A stretch of 64,000 bases of DNA, taken from positions 1-64,000 of the forward strand of contig CAVEVQ010000012.1 in assembly GCA_963619325.1 (NCBI GenBank). Reading direction: 5' to 3'. This document shows positions 9,155 through 17,047 of the stretch, piece by piece. A program made the position numbers and the translations under genes. This DNA is from UBA1181 sp963619325 (GTDB lineage Bacteria; Bacteroidota; Bacteroidia; Bacteroidales; Paludibacteraceae). A model generated the notes under the pieces. That model had not been told where the DNA came from. It was given only the letters and a program-made list of their open reading frames with translations, and did not search any database. Each line of letters begins with the position of its first letter. Position 1 is the first letter of the stretch.

Positions 9155-9161
9155 TTATTTT

Positions 9162-9722
9162 ATGATAATTGCAAACAATAAAAAAATAGATCCAATCGCA
9201 TTGATTGAGAAATATTATGATTCTTCATCGGAACTTTATAAAATTCTGATGAGTCATTCTTTGGATGTTACGGAGAAAGCTCTACGTTTAGCGGAAGGAA
9301 GGCCTGATTTGAACATGGATTTGCAGTTTATCGAGGAGGCGGCAATGTTGCATGACATTGGAATTTTCAAAACGTATGCGCCCGATTTGCATTGTGATGG
9401 TGATCATCCCTATATTTGTCATGGTTATTTGGGAAGTGAAATAGTATTGAAAGAGGGATTCCCTAAGCATGCTTTAGTCTGCGAACGTCATACTGGGACA
9501 GGTTTATCACTGGAATATATAATCAAGGAAGACTTGCCATTGCCTCATCGTGAAATGTTGCCAGTCAGTTTAGAGGAGCAGGTAATTTGTTTTGCTGATA
9601 AATTTTTCTCAAAGACCCACTTAAGGGAAGAGCGGAGTGTGAAAAAAGCAAGAAGAAAATTAGAAAAATATGGTGAGGAAACTCTGAAACGTTTTGACTT
9701 GTGGTCGGAAATGTTTTTATAG
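9162..9722 (+). CDS. HD-domain phosphohydrolase-like protein
   Basis: A 186-residue cytoplasmic protein with an HD domain: metal-binding His in SHSLDVTEKAL, HD in AMLHDIGIF, a further His in ICHGYLGSE and VCERHTG. Family members are metal-dependent phosphohydrolases, often acting on nucleotides, but the substrate here is unknown. It begins 7 bp after nrdG, so it is co-transcribed with the anaerobic reductase. A role in nucleotide metabolism is an inference from that position only. Confidence 0.85.
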   Translation: MIIANNKKIDPIALIEKYYDSSSELYKILMSHSLDVTEKALRLAEGRPDLNMDLQFIEEAAMLHDIGIFKTYAPDLHCDGDHPYICHGYLGSEIVLKEGFPKHALVCERHTGTGLSLEYIIKEDLPLPHREMLPVSLEEQVICFADKFFSKTHLREERSVKKARRKLEKYGEETLKRFDLWSEMFL

Positions 9723-9857
9723 AGTGCGATATAAGTTGATAGCGAAAAATTTATTCTCTTAAAATCGTATCTAATAACTAAATTTTTGCTAAATTGCACC
9801 TTGAAAATAGGGCTTTTTTGACTTGTTGGAATAGATAGTCGCGGAAGTGATGTAGAA

Positions 9858-9945
9858 GGAGAGATGCTCGAGTGGTTGAAGAGGCACGCCTGGAAAGCGT
9901 GTATACGCCCAAAGCGTATCACGGGTTCGAATCCCGTTCTCTCCG
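9858..9945 (+). tRNA. tRNA-Ser (anticodon GGA)
   Basis: An 88-nt class II tRNA. Acceptor stem GGAGAGA (9858-9864) pairs with TCTCTCC (9938-9944), with discriminator G at 9945. The anticodon arm CACGCCTGGAAAGCGTG shows anticodon GGA; the T-arm ACGGGTTCGAATCCCGT and the long variable arm are clear. The CCA end is not encoded. It reads serine codons UCC and UCU. Confidence 0.97.
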
Positions 9946-10015
9946 CAAGTGTTTGAAAAACAATGAGATGTAAAGTAAAGAACTAAAAACAAGTAATAAA
10001 TTAATAACAAAAAAA

Positions 10016-10855
10016 ATGAAGAAGATTTTTGCAACATTAGCAATTTTCGGAGCGATGACATTTGGGTTGACTTCAAATGTTTTGGCTCAAGATGAGGTCT
10101 CTGCAGAAGAGGCTGTAGAAACTGTTGAAGAGGCTGCTCCAGCCGCAGCACCAGCTGCAGTCGCTCCTGCACCTGCACAAGCAGCACCAGCTGCGCCAGC
10201 TGTAGAGGAGGAAGTCAGCATGTTCAAATCCTTGAAGATTAAGTTCATCGAGGGTGATGCGAGCTTTATGGCATTTGTTGCCCTCTGTTTAATCGTAGGA
10301 TTGGCACTTTGTATCGAGCGTATCGTTTACTTGAGCCTTTCTTCAACTAACTCTAAGAAGCTTTTGTCAGGTATTGAAGAGGCTTTGGACAACAATGATG
10401 TAGAATCTGCTAAAGAATTGGCTCGTAGCACAAGAGGCCCTATCGCTTCTATCCTTTACCAAGGTTTGACGAGAATCGAGAAGGGAACAGAGGATGTAGA
10501 GAAGACAGTTGCTTCTTACGGAGGTGTTCAAATGGGTGCTCTTGAAAAGAACATTACATGGATTTCTCTTTGTATTGCGTTGGCTCCAATGTTAGGATTC
10601 ATGGGAACCGTTATCGGTATGATTCAAGCGTTCGATAAGATTCAACAAGTGGGTGATATTTCTGCAACAGTCGTAGCAGGAGGTATCAAGGTTGCCTTGT
10701 TGACAACTGTGTTCGGTTTGATCGTAGCTATGATTCTTCAAGTGTTCTTGAACTTTATTTTGACTCGTATTGAGGCTTTGACAACTGAGATGGAAGACTC
10801 TTCTATCACTCTCTTAGACCTCGTTGTTAAATACAATGAGAAGAATAAGAACTAA
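10016..10855 (+). CDS. exbB: ExbB/TolQ/MotA-family proton channel protein with Ala/Pro-rich amino terminus
   Basis: A 279-residue inner-membrane protein that, with ExbD, uses the proton gradient to energise TonB-dependent outer-membrane transport (or a related machine). It starts with a signal-like segment (MKKIFATLAIFGAMTFGLTS), followed by a low-complexity Ala/Pro-rich stretch at residues 40-62 and then three membrane segments near 84-105, 178-203 and 222-250. The conserved family core PMLGFMGTVIGMIQAF is at 191-206. It heads the operon exbB - small membrane protein - exbD - exbD. No tonB is present nearby. Confidence 0.92.
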   Translation: MKKIFATLAIFGAMTFGLTSNVLAQDEVSAEEAVETVEEAAPAAAPAAVAPAPAQAAPAAPAVEEEVSMFKSLKIKFIEGDASFMAFVALCLIVGLALCIERIVYLSLSSTNSKKLLSGIEEALDNNDVESAKELARSTRGPIASILYQGLTRIEKGTEDVEKTVASYGGVQMGALEKNITWISLCIALAPMLGFMGTVIGMIQAFDKIQQVGDISATVVAGGIKVALLTTVFGLIVAMILQVFLNFILTRIEALTTEMEDSSITLLDLVVKYNEKNKN

Positions 10856-10911
10856 TTAGGATTTTATCTTAGTTAAGTTTTTAGTTGTCATTGTTTTTAA
10901 AATTCGAAAAT

Positions 10912-11373
10912 ATGTTTAAAGAAATTAATAAAGTCGTACTTGCAGTTTTGATGGCAATCTCAGTCATCGTCTGTGCTGTATTCTTCTTAGGAGGAACAGA
11001 AGACGTGCCAACTACTGCAGGTGATTTGGAAGCACCTGTTTATACATCATGGATGTTGAACTGGTCATATATATTGTTCGCGTTAACTGCTATTGTAACG
11101 ATAATATTTGCAGTTATGACTTTCGTATCTAAGTTGTCATACGATTGGAAGAGTGTTGTTGTTCCAATGATTTCTTTTGTAGTATTAGTTGTTCTTATGT
11201 TAGCAACATACTTTGGAGCAGATACAACGCCAATTAATATTGTAGGATACGAGGGATCTCAAGAGCCTTATATTTACCAAATTACTAATATGTGTTTGGT
11301 TTCTTCTATTATCTTGGCCGCTATTGCCACTTTTGTTACATTGTTCGGTTTCTTAGTTAAGAAATTTATCTAA
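10912..11373 (+). CDS. four-helix membrane protein in the exbB-exbD operon
   Basis: A 153-residue hydrophobic protein with four predicted membrane helices (about residues 8-27, 50-75, 84-103 and 128-152). I chose the ATG at 10912 over a further-upstream TTG because it follows an A-rich leader. No named domain is recognised. Position between exbB and exbD suggests that it is an accessory subunit of this channel complex or a spacer unique to Bacteroidales; this is inferred from context only. Confidence 0.8.
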   Translation: MFKEINKVVLAVLMAISVIVCAVFFLGGTEDVPTTAGDLEAPVYTSWMLNWSYILFALTAIVTIIFAVMTFVSKLSYDWKSVVVPMISFVVLVVLMLATYFGADTTPINIVGYEGSQEPYIYQITNMCLVSSIILAAIATFVTLFGFLVKKFI

Positions 11374-11387
11374 AGAAAGGATCGGCT

Positions 11388-11996
11388 ATGGCAAAAAAGA
11401 GAGAAATTCAGGAAATTAACGCGAGTTCAATGGCCGACATCTCCTTCTTGCTGCTGATTTTCTTCCTCGTGTCAACGTCAATGTCAACAGACAAGGGTTT
11501 GGCACGTAAACTTCCTGCACCAATACCGCCTGATCAAGAGCAATTGGAAAAGGATGTAGAAATCAACAGACGTAACATCATGATGGTGCTAATTAATAGT
11601 AGCGACCTTTTGATGGTCAATGGAGAGGTGTTGCCGGTAAGTAAATTGAAGGAAAAAGCGAAAGAATTTATCGCTAACCCTAACAACAGTGCGAACTTGC
11701 CTGCAAAAAAAATAGAGAATGTTCCTTTCTTCGGTAACATTGAAATTACCAAAGATCATGTTATCTCTTTGCAAAATGACCGTGGTACTTCGTACCAAGC
11801 ATACATTGATGTTCAGAATGAGCTTATGCGTGCTTATAACGAGTTGCGTGAAGATTTAGCAAGGCAAAAGTTCGGTGTCTCTTTCTCTGAGTTGGATGAA
11901 GATAGACAGCAAGCTATCCAGCAAATCTATCCTCAACGAATTTCAGAGGCAGAACCTAAGGATTATTCTAAACTAAGTCAGGGAGGAGTGCAATAA
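11388..11996 (+). CDS. exbD: ExbD/TolR-family protein, first copy
   Basis: A 202-residue single-pass inner-membrane protein with the ExbD signature INASSMADISFLLLIFFLVST (about residues 9-29), whose Asp is the proton-carrying residue in the family. The periplasmic part is longer than in standard ExbD and includes a charged extension (SELDEDRQQAIQQIYPQR). Its TAA stop overlaps the ATG of the next gene by one base (TAATG at 11994-11998), showing tight translational coupling. Confidence 0.92.
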   Translation: MAKKREIQEINASSMADISFLLLIFFLVSTSMSTDKGLARKLPAPIPPDQEQLEKDVEINRRNIMMVLINSSDLLMVNGEVLPVSKLKEKAKEFIANPNNSANLPAKKIENVPFFGNIEITKDHVISLQNDRGTSYQAYIDVQNELMRAYNELREDLARQKFGVSFSELDEDRQQAIQQIYPQRISEAEPKDYSKLSQGGVQ

Positions 11997-12472
11997 TGGC
12001 AACATTTAGAAAAAAAGGCGGAAAAAGACTTCCCGCAATTAGTACGGCATCTTTGCCTGATATTATCTTCATGTTGTTGTTCTTCTTTATGACGACTACT
12101 TCAATGAAGGAGGTTACCCTAATGGTAGACCAAAAGGTGCCTCAAGCAACAGAGCTTCAGAAATTGGAGAAAAAGTCCCTTGTAAAGTATATTTACATTG
12201 GTACTCCGAAGAGAGAGTATAAGAAAGCATACGGAGTTGAGTCTCGTATTCAATTAGACGATGCTTTTGCAAATGATCCATCTGAAGTTCAGACTTATAT
12301 TGCAGCTAAGCGTGCTGCAATGAAGGAAGAAGATCAAGCTTTCATGATTGTTTCGCTTAAGGTCGACAAGGATACTAAAATGGGTATCGTTACGGATGTG
12401 AAGCAAGCATTGAGAAACGCTTACGCACTTAAGATTAATTATACGGCTACTCAAAGAGCTAACCACTATTAG
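11996..12472 (+). CDS. exbD: ExbD/TolR-family protein, second copy
   Basis: A 158-residue ExbD paralogue with the signature ISTASLPDIIFMLLFFFMTTT, again with an Asp at the membrane start, and a short periplasmic domain. Tandem unequal ExbD copies after ExbB are common in Bacteroidetes and may form a heteromeric stator. It is the last gene of the operon; a strong terminator follows at 12491-12528. Confidence 0.92.
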   Translation: MATFRKKGGKRLPAISTASLPDIIFMLLFFFMTTTSMKEVTLMVDQKVPQATELQKLEKKSLVKYIYIGTPKREYKKAYGVESRIQLDDAFANDPSEVQTYIAAKRAAMKEEDQAFMIVSLKVDKDTKMGIVTDVKQALRNAYALKINYTATQRANHY

Positions 12473-12490
12473 TCTTTTGTTGATATAAGA

Positions 12491-12528
12491 AAAAGAGGAG
12501 ATTCCGAGTATTGGGTGTCTCCTCTTTT
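12491..12528 (+). terminator. terminator of the exbB operon
   Basis: An 11-bp perfect stem, AAAAGAGGAGA (12491-12501) with TCTCCTCTTTT (12518-12528), a 16-nt loop, then CAGTTTTT. Confidence 0.8.
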
Positions 12529-12553
12529 CAGTTTTTAAACGTAAAAAAATGAT

Positions 12554-12934
12554 ATGAAAAAAATAATTTCAACAAAAAATGCGCCTGCAGCTATTGGTCC
12601 ATATAGTCAAGCTGTTTCTGTAAATGGATTTTTGTTTACGTCAGGACAAATTGGTATCGTTCCATCAACAGGAAACTTAGTGGGTGACGATATTATGTCA
12701 CAAACAAAGCAAGTGATGGAAAATCTAAAAAATATATTGATGGAAAAGGGGCTAACATTCTCAAATGTGGTGAAGACAACCGTTTATATTAAGGATATGG
12801 GCGACTTTGCTACTGTTAACGCTATATATGCGGAATATTTTGATGAGTATGCTCCGGCACGTTCGTGCATAGCTGTTTCTGCACTTCCAAAGGGAGCATT
12901 GATAGAAATAGAAGTGATTGCATCCGTCGATTGA
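12554..12934 (+). CDS. ridA: RidA family reactive imine deaminase
   Basis: A 126-residue protein of the YjgF/YER057c/UK114 family. RidA removes reactive enamine/imine intermediates released by PLP enzymes. The family signature YAEYFDEYAPARSCIAVSAL includes the substrate-binding Arg, and the amino terminus NAPAAIGPYSQAV and final IEIEVIASV are typical. It is monocistronic, preceded by the exbB terminator. Confidence 0.95.
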   Translation: MKKIISTKNAPAAIGPYSQAVSVNGFLFTSGQIGIVPSTGNLVGDDIMSQTKQVMENLKNILMEKGLTFSNVVKTTVYIKDMGDFATVNAIYAEYFDEYAPARSCIAVSALPKGALIEIEVIASVD

Positions 12935-12980
12935 TTGTCATGAATTAGATTATATATTTCGTGAGTTTTCAAATAAAATA

Positions 12981-12988
12981 TAAATTTG
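12981..12988 (+). promoter_or_regulatory. promoter -7 element of the DUF2007-UspA gene
   Basis: TAAATTTG, a perfect TAnnTTTG element with a possible -33 TTTC 20 bp upstream (12957-12960). The transcript would start near 12995, about 40 nt before the ATG at 13036. Confidence 0.6.
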
Positions 12989-13035
12989 TAGTATAAGGCA
13001 GATTTAAAATCTCTCTATAATTAAAAGTTTTAAGT

Positions 13036-14142
13036 ATGGAAGATACGTTAGTAACCATTGCGACACATACATACGAGAAAGCACAAGTGCTACGTTCTAT
13101 TTTGGAAATTCATGGGATTGAAGTGTTTATGCAGGAAGTGAATCCGTTGCTTCCTGCTATGTCGTTAGGGATACAAGTTCGTATTCGTCAGAGTGATTTA
13201 GACAAGGCTTTGTCCATCATTGAGAATATGAAAAACGAGGAAGTAAAGAAAAAGGCTATAGAAGAGAAAGATATGCTGTTGCTTCCAGTTGATTTTTCAG
13301 AATATTCAATCAAGCTATGCGAGTTTGGGTTTGAGTTGGCGAAAATGTTGAATTTGAAGATTGTTTTATTGCACACATATTCTGTGGAAAAAACAGTTAT
13401 GTCTACTCTGACGGATGCTTATACAACAAAAAAAGATGAAGCAAAAAGAAGGGAAGCAGAGGAGGAGAGTGCAGCTAAAATGAACCTTTTGAAGAAGGTC
13501 TTAGAGGAAAAGATAGTCGCAGGCGCACTGCCACGCATAGAATATAGGAGCGTTATTAGAGATGGAATCCCAGAGGAGATGATTCTCGAATTTGCAGAAA
13601 TGATGTGTCCGTACGCCATTGTTATGGGGACTCGTGGTAGTAGCCAGAAAGATTTGGATATGATAGGAAGTGTTACGGCGGAGGTGATGGAACGATCTAT
13701 GGTTCCAGTTTTCACTGTTCCCGAGCGACATCATTTCTTGAATTTGGCGAACGTGAAAAATATAGCTTGTTCTACTAATTTTGGAGATGGCGATTTGGCG
13801 ATTTATAGCAAATTGTTAAAAGTGATAAGTAAGGTTGCACAGCCAGATTTAAAGATACATTTTATTCATCACGATGAAGAGGAAGACCGTTGGGCGGACA
13901 TAAAACTAAGAGGTATGAAAGATTATTTCTCTTCCTATTATCCTAATTTGATGATAGAAAGTCATTTGTTAAAAGGGAATGATATTTTAACAGCGTATGA
14001 TGAGTTTGTGAGGAGAAATTCCATAGATGTATTGTCATTGATTACACATCGTAGAAATTTATTAAAAAGAATGTTCAAGCCAAGTATGGCTCGTAAAATT
14101 GTATTTCACACGAACACGCCGATGATGGTGTTTCATGAATGA
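13036..14142 (+). CDS. DUF2007 - universal stress protein fusion
   Basis: A 368-residue cytoplasmic protein. Residues 1-65 match the small DUF2007 fold (putative signal-transducing domain). Residues 80-228 form a UspA domain with the ATP-binding pattern GxxG-9x-G (Gly198, Gly201, Gly211; GTRGSSQKDLDMIGSVT). Residues 232-368 look like a second, degenerate Usp domain without that motif. A charged helical insert (about 130-160) lies within the first Usp domain. Role is probably stress or energy sensing by nucleotide binding; the ligand is not shown. It has its own promoter at 12981. Confidence 0.88.
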   Translation: MEDTLVTIATHTYEKAQVLRSILEIHGIEVFMQEVNPLLPAMSLGIQVRIRQSDLDKALSIIENMKNEEVKKKAIEEKDMLLLPVDFSEYSIKLCEFGFELAKMLNLKIVLLHTYSVEKTVMSTLTDAYTTKKDEAKRREAEEESAAKMNLLKKVLEEKIVAGALPRIEYRSVIRDGIPEEMILEFAEMMCPYAIVMGTRGSSQKDLDMIGSVTAEVMERSMVPVFTVPERHHFLNLANVKNIACSTNFGDGDLAIYSKLLKVISKVAQPDLKIHFIHHDEEEDRWADIKLRGMKDYFSSYYPNLMIESHLLKGNDILTAYDEFVRRNSIDVLSLITHRRNLLKRMFKPSMARKIVFHTNTPMMVFHE

Positions 14143-14187
14143 TAAAATTAAAAAAATTGAATAAAAGAGTTGGCTGCAAGCAGGAAT

Positions 14188-15183
14188 ATGATGAGTTTGA
14201 GAAGGGTTCTAAGGAAGAGTAGCGTAATAACGATAATATTTAGTTTGTTTTTTTCTTCTATTTTTTGTAATTGTTCCGTAGAAGATGTACATTCGCAGAG
14301 CGTTTTGGTTTACGCTGATACTGTGCGTCCTCATTATTACACACCGCAGATTCCTCAGTCTTATATGGTTTTCGGTGAGCATGTTGATTTGACCAATTAT
14401 TACCTTAGGGAAAGGTTTGATCGGGAGCTGATGAGTTTTTGTTATTGGCATTCGCAGGTTTTGTTAATTATTAAACGTGCAAATAAGTTCTTCCCTATCA
14501 TAGAGCCTATACTGAAAGAGGAGGGAGTCCCCGATGATTTTAAGTATTTGGCGGTTATTGAAAGTAGTCTTGACCAGAGGGCTTTGTCTCCGGCGAAAGC
14601 TGCTGGTATTTGGCAGATTTTAGCGACTACGGGTCAGGAGAATGGTTTGATTGTTAACGAAGACGTGGATGAACGCTACAATTTGGAGAAAGCGACGATT
14701 GTTGCGTGTAGATATTTGAAACGTACATACGAATTGACGGACAGTTGGGCTTTAGCGGCTGCCTCGTATAATTCGGGGCGAGCGAGAGTTCTTAAACAGA
14801 TTGACGTGCAGCAGACTAATGATTATTTCGATATGTTATTTGGTGAAGAGACAAATAGGTATGTTTTTCGAATAATGTTGGCAAAGTTTGTGATGGAACA
14901 TCCTCAAGACTTTGGTTTCATTCTGAAGAAAGAAGATTTGTATCGGAAGGTTGAGACAGATAGGGTAAGGGTAGATACAACGATAAATAATCTGACGAGT
15001 TTTGCCAAAGAATATGGAGTCAGTTATATGTTGTTGAAAGATGCTAATCCGTGGCTAAGAACTAATAAGTTGATAAACAAAGAACGTAGGGAATTTTTTA
15101 TAGATATGCCAAAGTGTGAATCATTGAGGTATGATGCTGAAAAAATCCAAGTTTCCAACGAAAATTGGGTTATAAATCCTTGA
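14188..15183 (+). CDS. membrane-bound lytic murein transglycosylase (SLT domain)
   Basis: A 331-residue exported protein with an amino-terminal hydrophobic segment and a lysozyme-like SLT domain. The catalytic Glu is in YLAVIESSLDQRALS, followed by AGIWQILATTG and AAASYNSG, the standard goose-type motifs of MltD-like enzymes, which cleave peptidoglycan glycan strands. A LysM-like region may lie at about residues 270-315. I chose the ATG at 14188 (the next codon is also ATG) over an upstream TTG at 14170. Confidence 0.88.
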   Translation: MMSLRRVLRKSSVITIIFSLFFSSIFCNCSVEDVHSQSVLVYADTVRPHYYTPQIPQSYMVFGEHVDLTNYYLRERFDRELMSFCYWHSQVLLIIKRANKFFPIIEPILKEEGVPDDFKYLAVIESSLDQRALSPAKAAGIWQILATTGQENGLIVNEDVDERYNLEKATIVACRYLKRTYELTDSWALAAASYNSGRARVLKQIDVQQTNDYFDMLFGEETNRYVFRIMLAKFVMEHPQDFGFILKKEDLYRKVETDRVRVDTTINNLTSFAKEYGVSYMLLKDANPWLRTNKLINKERREFFIDMPKCESLRYDAEKIQVSNENWVINP

Positions 15184-15245
15184 TAAATTCTTGTCAATCT
15201 TTTAATTTCGCTATCGGTTCTATGTGAGAAAAAGAATTGTTGAAT

Positions 15246-15719
15246 ATGAATAGATTTTTAAAATATTTGCTAATGCTGGGGGTGCTTTGGGGAGTAACTG
15301 CAGCCTCTGCTCAGAATGCTAATTTCCGTTCGTTTAGAGAGACTAAGGGAGCGGTGACAAACAAGTCAAAAGGAGTTTATGTTTGGGGTGCTTGGCAACA
15401 GAGTTCTACATTGTTTTCATTAGATGTGGCCAAGAAACTCATCACTGTGAATGATCAACTCACAAAAAAAGTAACGAAGTATGAAATTTTTGATAAACCA
15501 GATAAGTGGGTTGTCAAAAAGGATTACAAGTACATCAATTTTGAGTGTATGGAGAAGAGTTCGTTGGAGAAATTCTACGTTCGTCTTTACGAGTATGATT
15601 CGGGTGAGTATCGTATAACGGTGATGTCTCCAGTAGATGCGATACGATATTCTGTTGTTTATGTTCAGGATGAGGATTCTCAGGATCTTGATTATGATGA
15701 GGTAGCGTCCGAGAATTAA
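15246..15719 (+). CDS. small exported protein of unknown function
   Basis: A 157-residue protein with a clear Sec signal peptide (MNRFLKYLLMLGVLWGVTAASAQ) and a mature domain of about 134 residues rich in beta-forming residues, with an acidic tail (DEDSQDLDYDEVASEN). I chose the ATG at 15246 over an upstream TTG. No known domain is recognised. A strong terminator follows at 15745-15770. It probably acts in the periplasm. Confidence 0.75.
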   Translation: MNRFLKYLLMLGVLWGVTAASAQNANFRSFRETKGAVTNKSKGVYVWGAWQQSSTLFSLDVAKKLITVNDQLTKKVTKYEIFDKPDKWVVKKDYKYINFECMEKSSLEKFYVRLYEYDSGEYRITVMSPVDAIRYSVVYVQDEDSQDLDYDEVASEN

Positions 15720-15744
15720 AGTTTATAGTTAAAGAAATGTCAAA

Positions 15745-15770
15745 GGAAATGGAGTTTTGACTCCATTTCC
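15745..15770 (+). terminator. intrinsic terminator
   Basis: A perfect 11-bp stem, GGAAATGGAGT (15745-15755) with ACTCCATTTCC (15760-15770), a TTTG loop, then GTTTCTTGTTT. Confidence 0.8.
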
Positions 15771-15790
15771 GTTTCTTGTTTATATATAGT

Positions 15791-16102
15791 ATGAATGAAA
15801 AAATAAAAGTTGTTTTTCAATGGATTCGTAAAATCTGTATGAACAAGTATTTGCTTACTTGTTTGATCGCAGGAGTCTATCTTACTTTTTTTGATTCCAA
15901 TACGATTATAGATTACTATACATTATGTATGGAGGAAAAGAAAATTAAACGAGAAATTTCACATTATGAGAAACTGAGCAGAGATAGTAGGGAACAAATG
16001 TCGCAGTTAAAAACAGATAAAGACAGTTTGGAGAAATTCGCCAGAGAACAGTTTTTGATGAAACGATCCAATGAGGATATTTTTCTATTGAATGAGGAGT
16101 AA
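15791..16102 (+). CDS. FtsB/DivIC-like septum formation initiator
   Basis: A 103-residue bitopic protein with one membrane helix (about residues 17-36) followed by a coiled coil (about 45-80) and the family-type ending LEKFAREQFLMKRSNEDIFLL. Family members link the early and late divisome at the inner membrane. ATG at 15791 is chosen over the upstream TTG. It follows a terminator and is convergent with the MBL gene. Confidence 0.85.
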   Translation: MNEKIKVVFQWIRKICMNKYLLTCLIAGVYLTFFDSNTIIDYYTLCMEEKKIKREISHYEKLSRDSREQMSQLKTDKDSLEKFAREQFLMKRSNEDIFLLNEE

Positions 16103-16170
16103 GTCAAAAGCAAAGGTAATTATTGAGAACTACCTTTTATTGTATGATTTTATCGCAACAAAGTAAAATA

Positions 16171-16950
16171 TTATTCTGATTCCGTTATAATACCATTTTC
16201 AATTGAAATAGAGAGACCATCGTATGCAAGGTGGACGTGAGGAGGTAATTTCTTCTCAACGATAGCATGCAAACCAATGTCATGGCACATGTGAACGAAA
16301 TAGGTTTCTTTCGGTTTCACACGATTTACTATGGCTAAGGCTTCAGCAACATTAGCGTGAGAAAAATGTTCTATCCAACGTAGAGCATCAATAATGAGGA
16401 CGTCCAATCCTTCTAATTTATATATCTCTTCTTCGTCAATTGTTTTGAAATCGGTTATATAAGCTAAGTTCTCTATGCGATAGCCAAAGGTTGGAAGTTT
16501 ATAGTGCCAAATAGCAACTGGTGTAATTGTAACATCGTCAATATTGAAAGGTTTATTTTCAATTGTCAGTACCTCTATCTTTGGAATTCCCTTATAATTG
16601 TTGTTGAAACAATACGCGAACATTTTGTGGATAGCCGCACTTGTGCCCTCGTTAGCATAGATTCGAACATTCCCGAAAGGACGAAGATCATCTATTCCTA
16701 AAACGTGGTCAACATGAAGGTGGGTCAACAATACGGCATCAATTTTTTTTAGATTGCTGCGAAGAGCTTGTTGACGGAAATCAGGGCCACAATCTAAAAG
16801 AATGTTTTTGCCGTCTATTTGTAATAAGGAAGAACACCTTAGTCTTTTATCTTTTGGGTCGTTGGAACGGCAAACCAGGCAATCGCAACCAATGTAAGGA
16901 ACACCAGTTGAAGTGCCTGTGCCGAGGAATGTTAGTTTCAAATTTTTCAT
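16171..16950 (-). CDS. PhnP-like MBL-fold metallohydrolase
   Basis: A 259-residue metallo-beta-lactamase-fold phosphodiesterase. The metal motif HLHVDH (His77, His79, Asp81, His82 in THLHVDHVLG) is intact. The early cysteine-rich segment GCDCLVCRSND and the glycine-rich GTGTSTGVPYIG start are typical of the PhnP / phosphoribosyl cyclic phosphodiesterase branch. No other phosphonate genes are nearby, so the substrate is unsure. A minus-strand promoter box lies at 16995-17002. Confidence 0.88.
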   Translation of the reverse strand: MKNLKLTFLGTGTSTGVPYIGCDCLVCRSNDPKDKRLRCSSLLQIDGKNILLDCGPDFRQQALRSNLKKIDAVLLTHLHVDHVLGIDDLRPFGNVRIYANEGTSAAIHKMFAYCFNNNYKGIPKIEVLTIENKPFNIDDVTITPVAIWHYKLPTFGYRIENLAYITDFKTIDEEEIYKLEGLDVLIIDALRWIEHFSHANVAEALAIVNRVKPKETYFVHMCHDIGLHAIVEKKLPPHVHLAYDGLSISIENGIITESE

Positions 16951-16994
16951 TTGCTATATATTGAGGTTGTCAATTGAATAAACCTTCAATTACG

Positions 16995-17002
16995 CAAAGA
17001 TA
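16995..17002 (-). promoter_or_regulatory. promoter -7 element of the MBL hydrolase gene
   Basis: Minus-strand TATCTTTG, a perfect TAnnTTTG element, 44 bp upstream of the MBL ATG. It lies in the 97-bp gap downstream of the SpoIID-like gene and so separates this gene from the preceding operon. Confidence 0.6.
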
Positions 17003-17047
17003 AGAAATTGAGTTAAAGAATATACTTCATAAAGTAAGTTTGAATCG

